From Excoecaria cochinchinensis (Eukaryota; Streptophyta; Magnoliopsida; Malpighiales; Euphorbiaceae), in the NCBI GenBank assembly GCA_947683425.1, contig CANTUQ010000031.1, forward strand, positions 3,297,001 to 3,361,000: a DNA stretch of 64,000 bases. Direction: 5' to 3'. Of the stretch, positions 1-12,329 are shown one piece after another. A model generated the notes under the pieces. The model did no database searches, was not told where the DNA came from, and saw nothing but the letters and a program-made list of their open reading frames with translations. The translations under genes were made by a program, and so were the position numbers. How positions within the stretch are numbered: the stretch's first letter is position 1; each line of letters opens with the position of its first letter.

Positions 1-3000
1 CCTCAGGGTGCCATTAGAGCATATGCTATGAGAGCCAGAGATGAGCAGGACGCGCCTGATGTTATTGTTGGTAAGTTCCTACTCCATGACACTGAGTTGT
101 ATGCTCTAATTGATCCTGGTTCCACACACTCATACTTGTGCACAGATAAAATTGTTGATAAATTGCATTCTGTTGATCAGTTAGATTATGAGATTTGTGT
201 GACCAGTCCATTAGGGCATAGTGTCAGTGTGAGTAGAGTTTTTAGGAGTTGTCCTCTGATTGTTGAGGGAGCCGTGCTTCCAGCGGATTTGATTGAGTTA
301 CCCTTCAGAGAGTTTGATTTGATTCTGGGTATGGACTGGTTGGGTAAGCATCGGGCTGTGGTGGATTGCCATAGGAAGACAGTTGTGCTTCGAGATAGGA
401 GTCAGTCCCTTGTGTTTTTGAAAGGTTTGGGTGCTAGTTCGTTGAATAATGTGATTTCTGCGATGCAAGCTAAGAGATTCATCAGGAAAGGTTGTGAGGC
501 TTTTCTAGCAGTTGTGTTAGATTCCAAGAGGGATCAGGTTCAGATTGAGGACATTCCTGTAGTGCGGGAGTTTAGTGATGTGTTCCCGAGCGAGTTACCT
601 GGGTTACCTCCTGAGAGAGAGGTTGAGTTGTCCATTGAGATTATGCCAGGTACTGCACCTATTTCGAGAGCACCTTATCGGATGGCTCCTGTAGAGTTGA
701 GGGAACTTAAATCTCAGTTACAGGAGTTATTGGATAAGGGGTTTATTCGACCTAGCATATCTCCATGGGGAGCTCCAGTGCTGTTTGTCAAGAAGAAAGA
801 TGGATCCCTGCGGATGTGTATTGACTATCGCCAGATTAATAAAGTTACTGTGAAGAACAAGTATCCTTTGCCTAGGATTGAGGATTTATTTGATCAGCTT
901 TGAGGTGCGGGTGTCTTCTCCAAGATAGATCTTCGATCAGGGTACTACCAGCTTCGAGTTCAGGATGTAGATGTGGTGAAGGCTGCATTTCGGACTAGGT
1001 ATGGCCACTATGAGTTTCTTGTGATGCCGTTTGGTTTGACAAATGCTCCAGCGGCTTTTATGGATCTGATGAACCGTGTGTTTAGGCCATACTTAGATCG
1101 ATTTGTAGTAGTGTTCATTGATGACATCTTGGTATATTCCAAGGATGAGAGTGAGCATGAGGAGCATCTCCGATTAGTTCTGCAGATGTTGAGAGAGCAT
1201 CAGTTGTTTGCTAAGCTTAGCAAGTGTGATTTCTGGCTTCAAGAAGTATCATTCTTGGGTCACATTATTTCAGCTAGAGGTATTCAGGTAGATCCAACCA
1301 AGATTGAGGCGATAGTTGATTGGAAAGCGCCTCGAAATGTTCAGGAAGTGAGGAGTTTCCTCGGCTTAGCAGGTTACTACCGTAGGTTCGTTAAAGGATT
1401 TTCTGTAATTACTGCTCCGATGACTAGATTGTTGAGGAAAGGAGTCAGATTTGAGTGGTCAGATAGGTGTCAGTCTTGTTTTGATCGGTTAAAGCAGTTG
1501 CTTGTTGAGGCTCCTATCCTTATTCAACCCATTTTGGGTAAGGAGTTTGTAATTTACAGTGATGCTTCTGGAGTTGGTCTTGGATGTGTGCTGATGCAGG
1601 AAGGAAAAGTAGTGGCTTATGCTTCTCGTCAGTTGAAGCCACATGAGAGGAATTATCTAACGCATGATTTAGAGTTGGCAGCTGTGATCTTTGCTTTGAA
1701 AATTTGGCGTCACTACTTGTATGGGGAGAAGTGTAGAATCTTCTCGGACCACAAGAGTTTGAAGTACTTCCTCTCACAGAAAGAGTTGAACATGAGACAG
1801 CGGTGTTGGCTTGAGTTATTTAAGGACTATGACTGCATTGTGGATTACCATCCTGGTAAGGCCAATGTAGTCGCCGATGCTTTGAGTCGAAAGTCAGTTT
1901 CAGCTTTGTTCTTGAGGCGATTCAGATGGCGATTTGGTTCAGATGGGGCTTTGATTGCTCAGTTGCGTGTAAAGCCTACTTTGAGACAGAGGATAGTGGA
2001 TGCTCAGAGAGATGACCAGAGACTTCAGCAGATTGTGCATGAAGTTAGATTGGGTAAGCCATCAGAGTTCTCAGTTCAAGATGAGGTACTTATGTTCAAA
2101 GATCGCTTGTGTGTGCCAGAATCTGAGGATTTAAGGAGACAACTCATGAGTGAAGCGCATAGTTCAGTCTTTACTATGCATCTGGGCAGTGAGAAGATGT
2201 ATAGAGACATGAAGCAATTCTATTGGTGGTCCGGTATGAAGCGTGATATAGTGGATTTTGTTTCCAAGTGCTTAACTTGTCAGCAGGTAAAGACCGAGCA
2301 TCAGGTTCCTTCGGGTTTGCTTATGCCTTTATCCATTCCTGAGTGGAAATGGAATGATATCGCCATGGACTTTATTTCTGGTTTGCCTTTGACTCAGAGG
2401 AAACATGACTCAGTTTGGGTTATTGTGGATCGGCTTACGAAGTCAGCTCACTTTCTGCCGGTTAGAGTGGACTACTCGATGGACAGATTAGCCAGTATCT
2501 ATGTGGATGAGATAGTTCGGTTGCATGGTGTGCCTTTGTCCATAGTTTCAGATCGGGATTCGAGGTTTACTTCCAAGTTTTGGAAGGAGTTACAGAGAGC
2601 TTTGGGCACTAGGTTGAACTTCAGTACAACGTTTCATCCTCAGACCGACGGTCAGTCAGAGCGAGTTATTCAGATTCTGGAGGATATGATGAGAGCTTGT
2701 GCTTTGGATTTTTCGGGTAGTTGGGACAGATATGTATCGTTGATGGAGTTTGCCTACAACAACAGTTTCCAGTCGAGCATCGGTATGGCACCATATGAGG
2801 CTTTGTATGGTCGTCAGTGTAGGACTCCGATTTGTTGGACCGAGCTATCCGAGAGATCTATGATTGGACCAGACTTGGTCAGAGATACTGAAGATAAAAT
2901 CAGAGTAGTGCAGCGGAATTTGAAGGCAGCCAAGGATCGACAGAAGTCTTATGCCAATTTGAAGAGGAAAGACGTGCAATTTGAGATCGGGGACAAAGTT

Positions 3001-3480
3001 TTCCTTAAAGTTTCTCCTTGGAGGAGAGTGCTTCGATTTGGAAAGAAGGGTAAGCTGAGTCCTCGTTTTATTAGACCTTATGAGATTTTGGCTAAGGTAG
3101 GACCTGTAGCCTACAGATTGGCGCTACCGATGGAGTTAGCAAAGTTGCACGATGTGTTTCATGTTTTGATGCTTCGTCGGTACAGATCAGATCCTTCGCA
3201 TGTTCTGTCAGTTCAGGATATCCAGGTTCAGCCAGACTTCTCTTATGATGAGGAACCGCGAGCTATTCTAGCCCGAGAGGTGAGGCAGTTGAGAAATAAG
3301 CAGATTCCTTTGGTTAAAGTGTTGTGGATCCATCATGGAGTCGAAGAAGCGACTTGGGAACCAGAGGAGTCGATGAGAGCTCAGTACCCTCAGTTGTTCA
3401 GTTCAGGTGAGAATTTCGAGGACGAAATTCTTATTAGTAGGGGAGAGTTGTCACACCCCATTTACCCCCTAGTAGAATGA
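1..3480 (+). pseudogene. pol: Element A pol (protease-RT-RNase H-integrase-chromodomain), one in-frame stop
   Basis: The frame is open from base 1 to the TGA at 3478-3480, except for a TGA at 901-903 inside reverse transcriptase. Protease carries LIDPGSTHSY near 106-135. Reverse transcriptase shows CIDYRQINK near 820 and the catalytic FIDDILVY near 1114-1137. RNase H shows YSDASG near 1555. Integrase has its zinc-binding region near 2155-2285, catalytic Asp in AMDF (about 2365) and SDRDSRF (about 2548), and Glu in TDGQSERV (about 2650). A chromodomain follows at about 3270-3400 (VLWIHHGVEEATWEPEE). The end of the frame runs 31 bases into the LTR. Element D has Arg (CGA) at the stop position, so the stop is a C-to-T change at a CpG. 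The protein would act in the virus-like particle and, as integrase, in the nucleus; the chromodomain would target heterochromatin. The C-terminal domain and a complete DDE triad are present. Confidence 0.93.
3411..3448 (+). promoter_or_regulatory. Element A polypurine tract with upstream inverted repeat
   Basis: A perfect 8-bp inverted repeat, GAATTTCG-AGGA-CGAAATTC (3411-3430), is followed by the purine run AGTAGGGGAGAGT ending at the LTR boundary (3448). The purine run is the plus-strand primer site used in reverse transcription. The same inverted repeat sits before the LTR in elements D and E. Confidence 0.85.
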
Positions 3481-4375
3481 GCCTGTCTGTCTGTCTATCT
3501 GTCTGTCTGTATGTGTAAGCATTCGCATGTGTTCAACATTTCATAAGGATATTTTAGTAAAATGTATGTTTTTGGGTTTTATTATTATTGGGGGTACATA
3601 CATGGCATTAGTGTGTTTACTAAGTGAGAAATACTTGGGTGTGTGTGTTTATGCCATTGTAGGGTACTTTAATTATAAGTGCATTAGGTGTGTGTGATGT
3701 GTGTGGAATTTAAGCGTGAGTGGTTAACTCCACCAATAAGAAATGGACACTTACTTAGGGTAAAGAAAAGAAAAAGAAAAAGGAATGAAAGAAAAGGAAT
3801 TTGTAGATTCACGTTCTTTCTTCACTGGTCTTCTTCTTTTTTCCTTTCCTTTTCCCTAAGGGCTCTTGTGTGTGGATTCAAGATTTTATTGGTGAAGTTA
3901 ATCTCTCTTGGCATTCCCTAGCTTGGTAAGTGCATATCCTTGCCTTTATCTTACTATAATTCTTCATTTTCTTCTTTAGGTTGAGTTTTAATTTAGGGTT
4001 GCATGTTGATGTTCATTACTGTATTTGTGTTCTAGCTGAGGCTCCACACGATCCCAAAGGCAAAGAGGTTGCTGGGAGCAGTGGGACTAAGTGTTAGAAG
4101 CTTAGAATCCAGGTTTGGGAATGTTTATTTGTGAAATTGTGTGATTTTGATTTTACTGTAAAATTCTAGGGTTTATGTTCTTGTAAGTTTAAATGCATAT
4201 GTTCTTGATTTGATTTGATTAATTAGTTGATGAATTGAGTTGTATAATTGTTGCTTATGTTGTTTGAGATGATTTCTGGAAGGTAAAAACAAGTTTGTAT
4301 GGTTTTAAATCAAATTGGGATTGAATTCTTTGTTCTGGAAATTTTGGAAAATCGATGTACTGTTGAAGTTCTCTC

Positions 4376-4745
4376 TGTCGCGTGACTCGCTACGAAAGAA
4401 GGCAAGTCACGAGACGTGACCCTCGGTCACGTCGTGACCTGCCTGCTGGGAAGCCAGTCGCGTGACCAGCTGAAGAACAAGCAAGTCACGGGACGTGACC
4501 CTCGGTCACGTCGTGCGACCTGCAAAGACGAGGCGTGATCTGAGAGATCACGCAACGTGATCTGTGAGAGAGTAGCACGTCACGAGACGTGACGTCCAGT
4601 CACGCCGTGACCTGCGAGGGCGTTGCGTGATTTGTGAAGATCACGCAACGTGATCGGCGAGGAACAAGCAAGTCACGTCGCGTGACCCTCGGTCACGTCG
4701 CGTGACCTGCCTGTTGGGAAGGCCAGTCACGCCTCGTGACCAGCC
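4376..4745. repeat. CpG-rich palindrome array in LTR A
   Basis: About 370 bp of imperfect repeats built from GTCACG and its complement CGTGAC, such as GTCACGAGACGTGAC and GGTCACGTCGTGACC, with variants TGATCT/AGATCACG. It is GC-rich inside an otherwise AT-rich LTR and starts about 930 bp into the LTR. A phrase of about 70 bp containing CAAGTCACG...GACCTGCCTG recurs. Confidence 0.85.
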
Positions 4746-4963
4746 AATCTCGCCCGTTTCTCCGCTCAGCTCGTTTTTCTGAAATTTCCTAGTTTTTAAC
4801 TCAGAAATGAATTTGGTATTTCTTCTGAATGGACTTTACTATTGTATGATGCATGTCTTACTGTTTAATGCTTTGATATGCGTGATACCATGATTTTCTG
4901 ATGAATTATATTCCGTACTCTGAAATGTGATTTGAATGTCGCCTAACCTGCTAGAGTCGAGTA

Positions 4964-5203
4964 AGTGGATAGTTAGGCATGCCTAATAGAGTCTTTAGCT
5001 ACAGCCCTCAGTTCAGTTTGGACCCCGATCAGGTCCCCGTTTGGTTCCTCGCGAACCCATCAGTATAGGATCTTGTTTAAGATCCCCTCAGTATATAAAT
5101 AACATGTTTTGATAAATGATATAATATTTGATTTGTACCTGTGAAGTACCCTCAGTATTCGATTCGTACCCGTAAGGTACCTTCAGTACACTCGTTATCC
5201 ACT
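4964..5203 (+). other. Putative structured RNA module in LTR A
   Basis: Bounded by AGTGGATA (4964-4971) and TATCCACT (5196-5203), which can pair. Inside are the hairpins TTAGG-CATG-CCTAA, GGACC-CCGATCA-GGTCC, GGTTC-CTCGC-GAACC, GGATCTT-GTTT-AAGATCC and GTACC-CGTAA-GGTAC. The same order occurs in the other Tekay LTRs. Structure is inferred from sequence complementarity only. Confidence 0.65.
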
Positions 5204-5466
5204 GTCTAGAATCAGCAAGTGTTCTTCATTTGTTAATTAGAATTGTTCTGATCTGTTTTGATTACCATATGGAATTTCTGAATAAGTTAATGATGAAACA
5301 CATGCTGGATTATTCTGTAATGAATATGATTGTGAGATATTGACTATATGGCCTTTATACGTGAATACGTTTATATGTATTATGCTAACCTTTGCATATT
5401 GCCATTCTGAATGTGACATGTTTAGGCGACCATTGTGAATGGACGTCCATAATTTATGTGTGTTTT

Positions 5467-5515
5467 CCCCACTAAGCGTTTATCGCTTAGCACGGTGTTT
5501 TTACCCGTGCAGGTG
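5467..5515 (+). other. Tandem hairpin in LTR A
   Basis: CTAAGCG-TTTAT-CGCTTAG (5472-5490) abuts GCACGG...CCGTGC (5490-5510) with a T-rich loop, followed by AGGTG. It lies about 400 nt before the LTR end. An upstream GACCATT-GTG-AATGG hairpin lies near 5428-5445. Confidence 0.65.
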
Positions 5516-5913
5516 CGGAAGGAGTTTTGCTTTGAGAGAGTCGCTGTCATCAAGCCAACACAGAAGGGTTTTAGTGTAGGGCTATTTTTGTGTATCAGTG
5601 ATGATTCTTTTTGTATAGAACTCTCATGTATCAGTTTTGTATCAGCTTCCGCTTTTGTATCTATATTTTGTTTATGTAATATTATTTTGTATCAGCTTGC
5701 TGATCAGAACATTATTGTAATAGTTTATTATAGTAATGCATGATCAGCCTATGCTTTCTTTTTCTGTAAAGTTTTTAATTATTTTGTATTACTGAATGTA
5801 TGTTATGAATGAATATATGATATACTTTGTACTTGCTTGGTGGCACCTTTACTCATACAGCATCTCACTCCTTCTCGGATGGGATCGCCTACGTATAGGA
5901 AGGGGGTGTTACA

Positions 5914-7794
5914 GTAAGTATATTGGTCAATGTAAGTGAATAAATTAATTAATAAGTTAACGAATGAATAAGGAAAAGATGAAGGATTTAAGTGGAAAAA
6001 TGGCATAAAAATCTAAAAAGGGCCAATAGAATGTTGATAAGTGTGGTGAGGGGATAAGCATGAAAGAAAAAGGAGGAAAAGTGAGGTTGACCAACTTTTA
6101 GCCAATTTGCTTTGGCTATGATGGGTGGTTGGCCGGCAATTTGAGAGAGCGAAAAGGGTGAGGTTTCTTCCTCTCCTTCCTCATGCCAATTCCTCTCTCA
6201 AAATTCAAGATACAAAGTTTAGTTTTGATTTCACAAGTTTTAAGTGTTTTTAGTTGGAAGAATTGTGTGAGTAAGGCAAGAATTAAGTCTCTTCTTTTAT
6301 TACTTTTTATCATCTTAGGGTGATCCTTTTGTCGACGGATGCTCCTATTACACTCGTAGTCTCTGAAGGATGAGAACCAATTATGTAGCATCTACATCGA
6401 GAATTTAAGTATTGTATACGTCATTAGTCCGATCTTTTGCAGGAGCTACCCATAATAACGAACTTATAAAATGAATCTCTTTAACATAAAGAGATTCTAC
6501 CCACATTTAATAGAACATGCTGAGCCAAATTTGTTTCATGTAAAACCTGCTTTATTTAGATCGGGAAAATCATACGCTTTTCTGAAACCATGCGTTATGG
6601 CTCGAATTCGTGGTCAATCCTAATAAAGAGATTCATTTTGCAAGTTCATTGTTACGAGAAACTCCTACACATGATCGGACTAATGACGTATACAATACAT
6701 AAGTTCTCGATGTTGATGCTACATAGTTGGTTCTCATGCTTCAGAGACTTCCAGTCATAAAACAACCTCGATGAAGACGTATCGGCGCACTATTTCATGG
6801 TGGGGATTGTAACTTTCCATGAATTTCCCATTTATCGTTCAATGACAGAACTTTACTTATTTCTTTATTTGAGGATCGACGAATCAAATGATAAATCTAA
6901 CTATGAGATGTGAATGGGTTTTGATGAGGGATTTTGATGAGTATGGCCATGGAAGAGAAGGAGGATAAGGAAGGAAGCAAAAGTAAAAATGAAGGAGACA
7001 TCAAATGAGGTTTGGGAATTTTAGGTTTTTTCTGCAATTATTATTAATTTGCATAATGGTATATGTGTACGGATGATATATGTGAATTTGAGTTGATTTG
7101 TGTTGAGTATTGTTGTGGAAATGTTGAGTTTGGGTAGAGGTGATGAAAGGACAAAATCCTGTTTTGGTTTTGTCTTACCTTTGGGGACTATTTTTGACAT
7201 AAAAATAGTTTCAGAACTACAAATTAAAAGATTCCAGTGCCGTTAGAACCATGACTTCCATACCTATAAATGTCCTCGAAATGACATTGAGCTAACTTTG
7301 GCTCTTTAACCCTCAAAAGTGGACAAAATAGAAAGATTTCTATTTTGGCTAGATGATTGGGACCAAGTTGAAAATCAATTTGTTATCCAATCACAAGTTG
7401 ATATGTGGAGATATTAACCAATAAAAACTAGATACCATGGATGAGTGGATGAGGAAGAAATTCAAAGCTATAAAAAGCCATGAAGTCGGTGTATTGAGAG
7501 GCAAAAATCTGGCCTTTATCCTCCATCTTGGCAGCCATTTTTCCACTCAAATAATCCACAAAATCTTCCATTAAATTTCTGCTTTTGAGTTCTTGAAGTT
7601 AAGAAAATTAATTCTTGTGTATTGCAAGCCATCAAGGTAAGAGTTTTTGGTTTAGTTTCTTCTTCTTCTCTATCCATGGGTTTTAGGAATTGAAGTTATG
7701 GTTTGTTGTGTGATCCTTGAATCATGATGTGTTTTGTAGAGGTATACATCATTGGAAGCAAGGTGAGAGAGGTTGAAGTGAAGAAAAGACCAAG
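5914..7794. other. Unclassified non-coding sequence between A and F
   Basis: No coding capacity was found. It contains a long inverted repeat (listed separately) and a TATA-like TATAAAAAG at 7469-7477 followed by a transcript-like leader, which suggests remains of another LTR cut by the sequence starting at 7795. No boundaries with target duplications could be found, so the family is unknown. Confidence 0.4.
6358..6749. repeat. Long inverted repeat (foldback)
   Basis: The left arm (6358-6482) and right arm (6623-6749) are reverse complements of each other over about 125 bp with roughly 10 percent mismatches by eye. The arms start at AGTCTCTGAAG and its complement and end at AATCTCTTTA/TAAAGAGATT. 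The spacer is about 140 bp. A smaller perfect hairpin, AATCTCTTTA-ACA-TAAAGAGATT, sits at the inner edge of the left arm. The RNA would fold into a long hairpin. It could be a foldback element or an inverted duplication; its origin is unknown. Confidence 0.75.
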
Positions 7795-10111
7795 TGTAAT
7801 GCCCCCTGGAAGTATATCGGAGTCGCTACACGCGCATAACAATCACAAAATTCAATAAAACGCTATTAACATCTTATAAGCGGAAAATCATGCAATTCGC
7901 ATACAAAAGAAATATTCTTAATAAGAAGCACATGAATAAACTAGCTTAAGACAAACATTCTACAAAATATCGTTTTGCTCCTCGAATTACATGAACAATC
8001 TTTAAAACACTTACATTTAACTTATAAAATTAGCCACATAAAAAATTACTATGCTGAACATTACAAAAAGGAACCCTATTATATACAAAATAAAAACTCC
8101 AAGCTTCCATCCTTGTAATGGCCAAAAATAGATATTTTTGTGAATAGTAACTTTCGGGCCGTGAATAGTGAAATCGGGGTGAATAGTGCCATCCGAGGAT
8201 GAAAAAATATTTTATTGGACTATTAAAAAGTACAAGTTATCTAGCGTCCAATGATGTAATTTGGAGTGAAAATGAGGTTAAATAAGTCATCAAAAGTAAA
8301 AAAAAAAAGCCCCACTTCGGTTCAAATAGTAACAGGGTTGACTTTAGATTTGACCGAGTTTCTAAAAATAGTAAATGACCTCCGAAAATTTATCTGAAGG
8401 CATGGATGGACTCAAAATGATGTGTGAAACAATTTGGTGGTAAAACGAAAATTTTATTGTGGCACTGAAAAATTAGTGAATCGGATCGATTTAATTGAAC
8501 CAGACTGAAAATGGGCCGTAATAGAGATGAAATCAATGTCTAATTAGTTATTAAGAGAAAAATGGAAGTTAAGGATGAAAAGTGAACCGAACTGGTCCAA
8601 CCAGAGAATCGAACCGGTCGGACCAGTTTGACCTCAGTTCACTGGTTTGATCAAGAGTTGACCGAGATCTAATTGGTACCAAAGAGCTCAGAAAAATTAT
8701 TTAAAAGTATGGATTTGCTTGAAATATTATGGAGAATCAAATGGTATTGAAAAATAAATTTTACGGTGAGACGGAAAATTGAGTTATCGGACTGGTAAGC
8801 AATTACCGGAATGGGAAATAGTGTCCGATTGGGCTAAAATTTTAAATGGAGTCTAATAAATATATGTTATGAATTATGGAACTGATTTTTGGAGGAATTA
8901 AATTTGGAAAGTGATGAAAATAATTTTGGATTAGAAAATGGGCTTAATAACCTAAATGGGCTTTTGGGTTGGCCAATTGGTTGAACCAAGCCCAAGCCCA
9001 CTTAAGACCCCTATATAAGACTGAAAAATCAGCCAATTTCCAAATTTCTTTCCAGCTCTCTTCCCCCTTCTCTTGGCCGAATGGAGTGTTCTCCATTTCT
9101 CCACTAATTTTTTCTTTCTTCTTCCAAAGTTCTCACCAAATCCAACATTCCTAAGTAAAAGTCAGCCTCTCTTTTCATTGATGATGGCCTCAAAAGCTCA
9201 TTTGAAGTGGAAGAACTAGGAAAAATCTAATGTTCAAGATTATGTGTCAAAAGTGAAGTAAGAGATTTTGAGGTCTATAATTCAATTTAATAGTTCAAAT
9301 AGGTAATTTAGGGTATGTAGAGGATGTTTATGTAGTTATATTGAATTAATAAAGTGAAATAATGGTTGTTTCTTTGGTGAAGAATTTTTGCCACTTAAGG
9401 AAGTATGGAGAGATGATGGGGTTTCAACAGTCTAAGGAAAAGGAAATGGAGATTAAGGAGTGGAGATCAAGGATATAAGGTTAGTGGATATAATATCCCA
9501 TCCTTTACATTAATTATGTATGGTTTTAGCTTATGTTTATATTGTATGTGTGTGATTTATGCATGTTTAAATGAAATAAACTTAATAGACATGTTCTGGG
9601 AGGTTAAATATAAGATTTAGAATGATTAAAATGAAGAAAAATAAATTGTGTACTACGGATACAAAGTAGGCTGAATTGAATACATTAGGTATATTAAAGT
9701 ATACTTTGATGATTATATGACTTGATGATATATTCACAATAAATTATATGGAATATGGATAAATTAATGATTTAGGAGATGGAAAATAATATACAGAGTG
9801 GAATTACATCATAGACCAAATAGATTATTTAAGCTAAATTGAATATATGTTATGATTTAATGTAATTAAAGTGTATACTTAGGCTTAATGAAAGGTGATT
9901 TAAGTAAACAAATGCAGAATAAATGAAAAATAAAAATTAGAAAAGAAAGACTAATTGGACCGAATGGTTTTTTAGAAATAACCCAAGTAAACTTGATGAT
10001 TTAATGTAAACTAATTGTATTTACATGTTAATTTAGGTGCAATATAGTTAAGTGAATGACAATTGAGTGAAAAAATAGACTATGAAGTATATATGTAGGT
10101 CGAATGGTAAT
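7795..10111 (+). repeat. Host sequence F, segment 1 (old LTR-like sequence)
   Basis: Starts with TGTAATGCCCC, like the starts of the Tekay LTRs nearby, and has a TATATAAG box at 9012-9019 followed by a CT-rich leader. It contains the words GTGAATAGTAA/GTGAATAGTG repeated near 8142-8185. It is continued after element B at 49427 and after G at 59539. No gene is visible; the 61-codon frame at 8969-9154 has no recognisable domain. The assignment to an LTR is an inference from the TG start and the promoter. Confidence 0.45.
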
Positions 10112-11557
10112 TGTTGAGCATTTTCTATAGATGCTAATGACAGCAAGTATACGGTGTACCGAAGTAGTACTTAAGAATGTCGATCCCACGAGGAACGTGA
10201 TTTACACACTATTACTACCTAATTTTAATCTTGTTTTAATGTTCAAATAATGTGAAAGTTGATTTTAAACTAATCTAACATGTAAACTAAATAAGCCTAG
10301 TTAATGATAGTCAAAGAAGATAGAAAGATAAATGAATAACTAAAGAATATGAACTTGATTTCATCATTTTGATCAACATTTATTCATCTTTTCATGCAAC
10401 CCAAGTTGGGATAAAGTTCTAAATTATTCTCTCGACATAAATTAAAATGCCTAAAACATGCAATTAAAATTCTAACTCACAATTTTCATTAATAAATTAG
10501 AGCTTTCTAATTACATATTCCAAGAATAAAAGCCAACCTATAGCAATTATCTCAACATACCGATCTCTCAAAATACATCTTGATAATGAAATTCTATTAG
10601 ATTTCAGATAAAGCAATCTTTCGAATTACTTTAACTTACAAAGATCATGCAAAAGATACTAATAGAAAATTTGCATTTGAAAGACTATGAAATAGATGGA
10701 AATAGAAAAAGTAATAATATGCAAATTCATTGAAAGGATATTCATAAAATTGATGGAGAAGAAATAAAAATAAGAGAATAAGATAGAAGCCTTTCAACCC
10801 TTTTCTCAATCTCTTGAAACAAGTTTTTTTCTCCTTGATCTTCTTCTTCAAAACATAAAAACTACTTAGAACTTTAACTAAAAAGAACCGTTCAACAAAA
10901 TGCAGAGAAATAACTTAACTAAAATTCCATACATCCAAAACTATAGTTAATTTACATATTTATAGATGATAATTTAAATTTTATGTCTCTTAGAGATATC
11001 TCTTGAGAATGGTTGTAATTGTTGGTGAAAGGAGGTGACTTTTCAAGTGAGTTTAGGCAGAAAACTATGCCAACGGTCGCCTCTGTCGCGCTCGCGATGG
11101 TGTCGCGACAGAACGCGCTCCCCTTTTCCTTTCTCTCTTTCCTTCTTTCCTCCTCTGTTTCTCTCTACTTTAGCACGACTCGTGCTATGTTGTCCGAGTC
11201 GTGTCCATCCATCCTAGTCGTGCTTCACAGCACGTCTCAGCCTTTCCTCTCCTTCTCCTCTTCTCTTCTTTCTCTCTTTTTTCTCTATCTCGCCCTGTAC
11301 AGCCCTCCGACTCGTGCTCTTCCATCCGAGTCGTGTTCTTCATTACTTCTCTATTTTGTTCAACTTGTGCTCCACCAGTTCTTCATTTCCTTCTCCTGTA
11401 ATACATGTTTTCCCACTTTTATAGTTAAATAGACCTGTAAATACAATAAAAGCACCTACTAACACATATACAGTCAAATATATCCACAATTGCATAATTA
11501 ATTACATAAACTTATACTAAACATATATTAAATTATACTTTAATTAATCCCCTATCA
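10112..11557 (-). repeat. Element B 3' LTR (1446 bp)
   Basis: Collinear with 47969-49421, with scattered substitutions and small indels. On the minus strand it runs from TGATAGGGGATT to GCTCAACA. It includes palindromic CpG words near 11075-11340. The reading frames 11019-11432 and 11201-11401 are chance frames over a CT-rich tract. Confidence 0.9.
11075..11340. repeat. Palindromic CpG words in B 3' LTR
   Basis: Includes CTGTCGCGCTCGCGATGG, GTCGCGACAG, AGCACGACTCGTGCT, CGAGTCGTG and GACTCGTGCTC, separated by CT-rich sequence. The TGTCGCGCTCGCGA word is shared with the unrelated Tekay solo LTR I. The matching block in the other B LTR has mutations (GTCATGCTCGCGATGG). Confidence 0.75.
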
Positions 11558-11573
11558 AATTCGCCCACACTTA
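11558..11573 (-). promoter_or_regulatory. Element B polypurine tract
   Basis: On the minus strand AAGTGTGGGCGAATT directly precedes the LTR start TGATAGG. It is the plus-strand primer site and resembles GGTGTGGGGGAATT of element C, with one interrupting C. Confidence 0.7.
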
Positions 11574-11629
11574 ACCCTTGCTTGTCCCCAAGCAAGATAA
11601 AAGAAATGAAAAAATTTAAAAGCCAGTAA

Positions 11630-11634
11630 ACATT
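11630..11634. repeat. Target-site duplication of D, left copy (ACATT)
   Basis: ACATT here and at 43428-43432 flank element D exactly, proving that the two distant ends belong to one insertion. Confidence 0.93.
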
Positions 11635-12025
11635 TGTAACACCCCTACCCATACGTAGGCGTACCCATCCTCAAGGAGTGAGAAGCCGTATGAGCAGGGT
11701 GTGTCACCAAGCAGATAAAGATACAAGGCATACATTCATACATAATAACCATACATCATTACGGGGAAATTAAAAACCTTCATAAGCATCAGAATAATCC
11801 ATCATTACAATAGCAAAATTCGTTACAAAAATGTTCTAATCAAAAGCCAAAATAAAATAATTACATATCCCAAAGTATGCAAATGCGGAAGTTTTACAAA
11901 ATAATGGTGTAAAGAGAGTTCTGATACAAAAGAATCAGCCATGCTATCAAAAATAAAGCCCTAACACTAATCCCTCTGTGTTTGCTTGACTGGCGACGAC
12001 TCTCTCAAAAGAACACCATCCTCTG

Positions 12026-12073
12026 CACCTGCACGGATAAAACACCGTGCTAAGCGATAAATGCTTAGTGGGG
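12026..12073 (-). other. Tandem hairpin in D 3' LTR
   Basis: Read on the minus strand: CTAAGCA-TTTAT-CGCTTAG followed by GCACGG-TGTTTTAT-CCGTGC and AGGTG. One stem base differs from the other D LTR. Confidence 0.6.
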
Positions 12074-12329
12074 AACACACAACAAAAGAGTGGACGGACA
12101 TTCACAATGGTCATCAATGCCATACACATACAATATGACAAATGCGGATAATGATATCAGCTATATAATCATACTTGCATAATAAAGACATGCAATCAGA
12201 AGTTCACATCCACATTCATTTACACTTTAATTAATTTCTCATACTCATCGTTATATGCACCCGAATACCATATTCTTGTAATCATATCAAAGCGAAACAA
12301 AACAAAAATAGCACCTGCTGACTCACAAT

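Larger units (their letters stand above)
1..5913 (+). mobile_element. Element A: Tekay-type Ty3/gypsy chromovirus, 3' part
   Basis: The sequence opens inside the gag-pol reading frame and continues through protease, reverse transcriptase, RNase H, integrase and a C-terminal chromodomain to a polypurine tract and a complete 3' LTR. The order PR-RT-RNH-INT-chromodomain defines a Ty3/gypsy chromovirus, and the closeness of its protein to element D places both in one Tekay/Del-like group. The 5' LTR, primer-binding site and most of gag lie before the window, so the 5' target duplication cannot be checked; GTAAG follows the 3' LTR. Clade assignment rests on motif recognition, not on a tree. Confidence 0.9.
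3449..5913 (+). repeat. Element A 3' LTR (2465 bp)
   Basis: The LTR runs from TGTCACACCCC to GGGGTGTTACA, an 11-bp near-perfect terminal inverted repeat containing the canonical TG...CA. It starts directly after the polypurine tract. It holds, in order, a purine-rich then pyrimidine-rich stretch (about 3765-3860), a CpG-rich palindrome array, a multi-hairpin module and a tandem hairpin. A GTTTTTAATT word lies about 140 nt before the end, as in the other Tekay LTRs here. Short reading frames inside it (for example 3688-3921 and 5456-5743) have no recognisable domain and are not called genes. Confidence 0.9.

Noticed and set aside
3688..3921. 77-codon frame in LTR A
   Set aside because: Lys/Arg-rich then Ser/Phe-rich because of adjoining A-rich and T-rich tracts; no motif.
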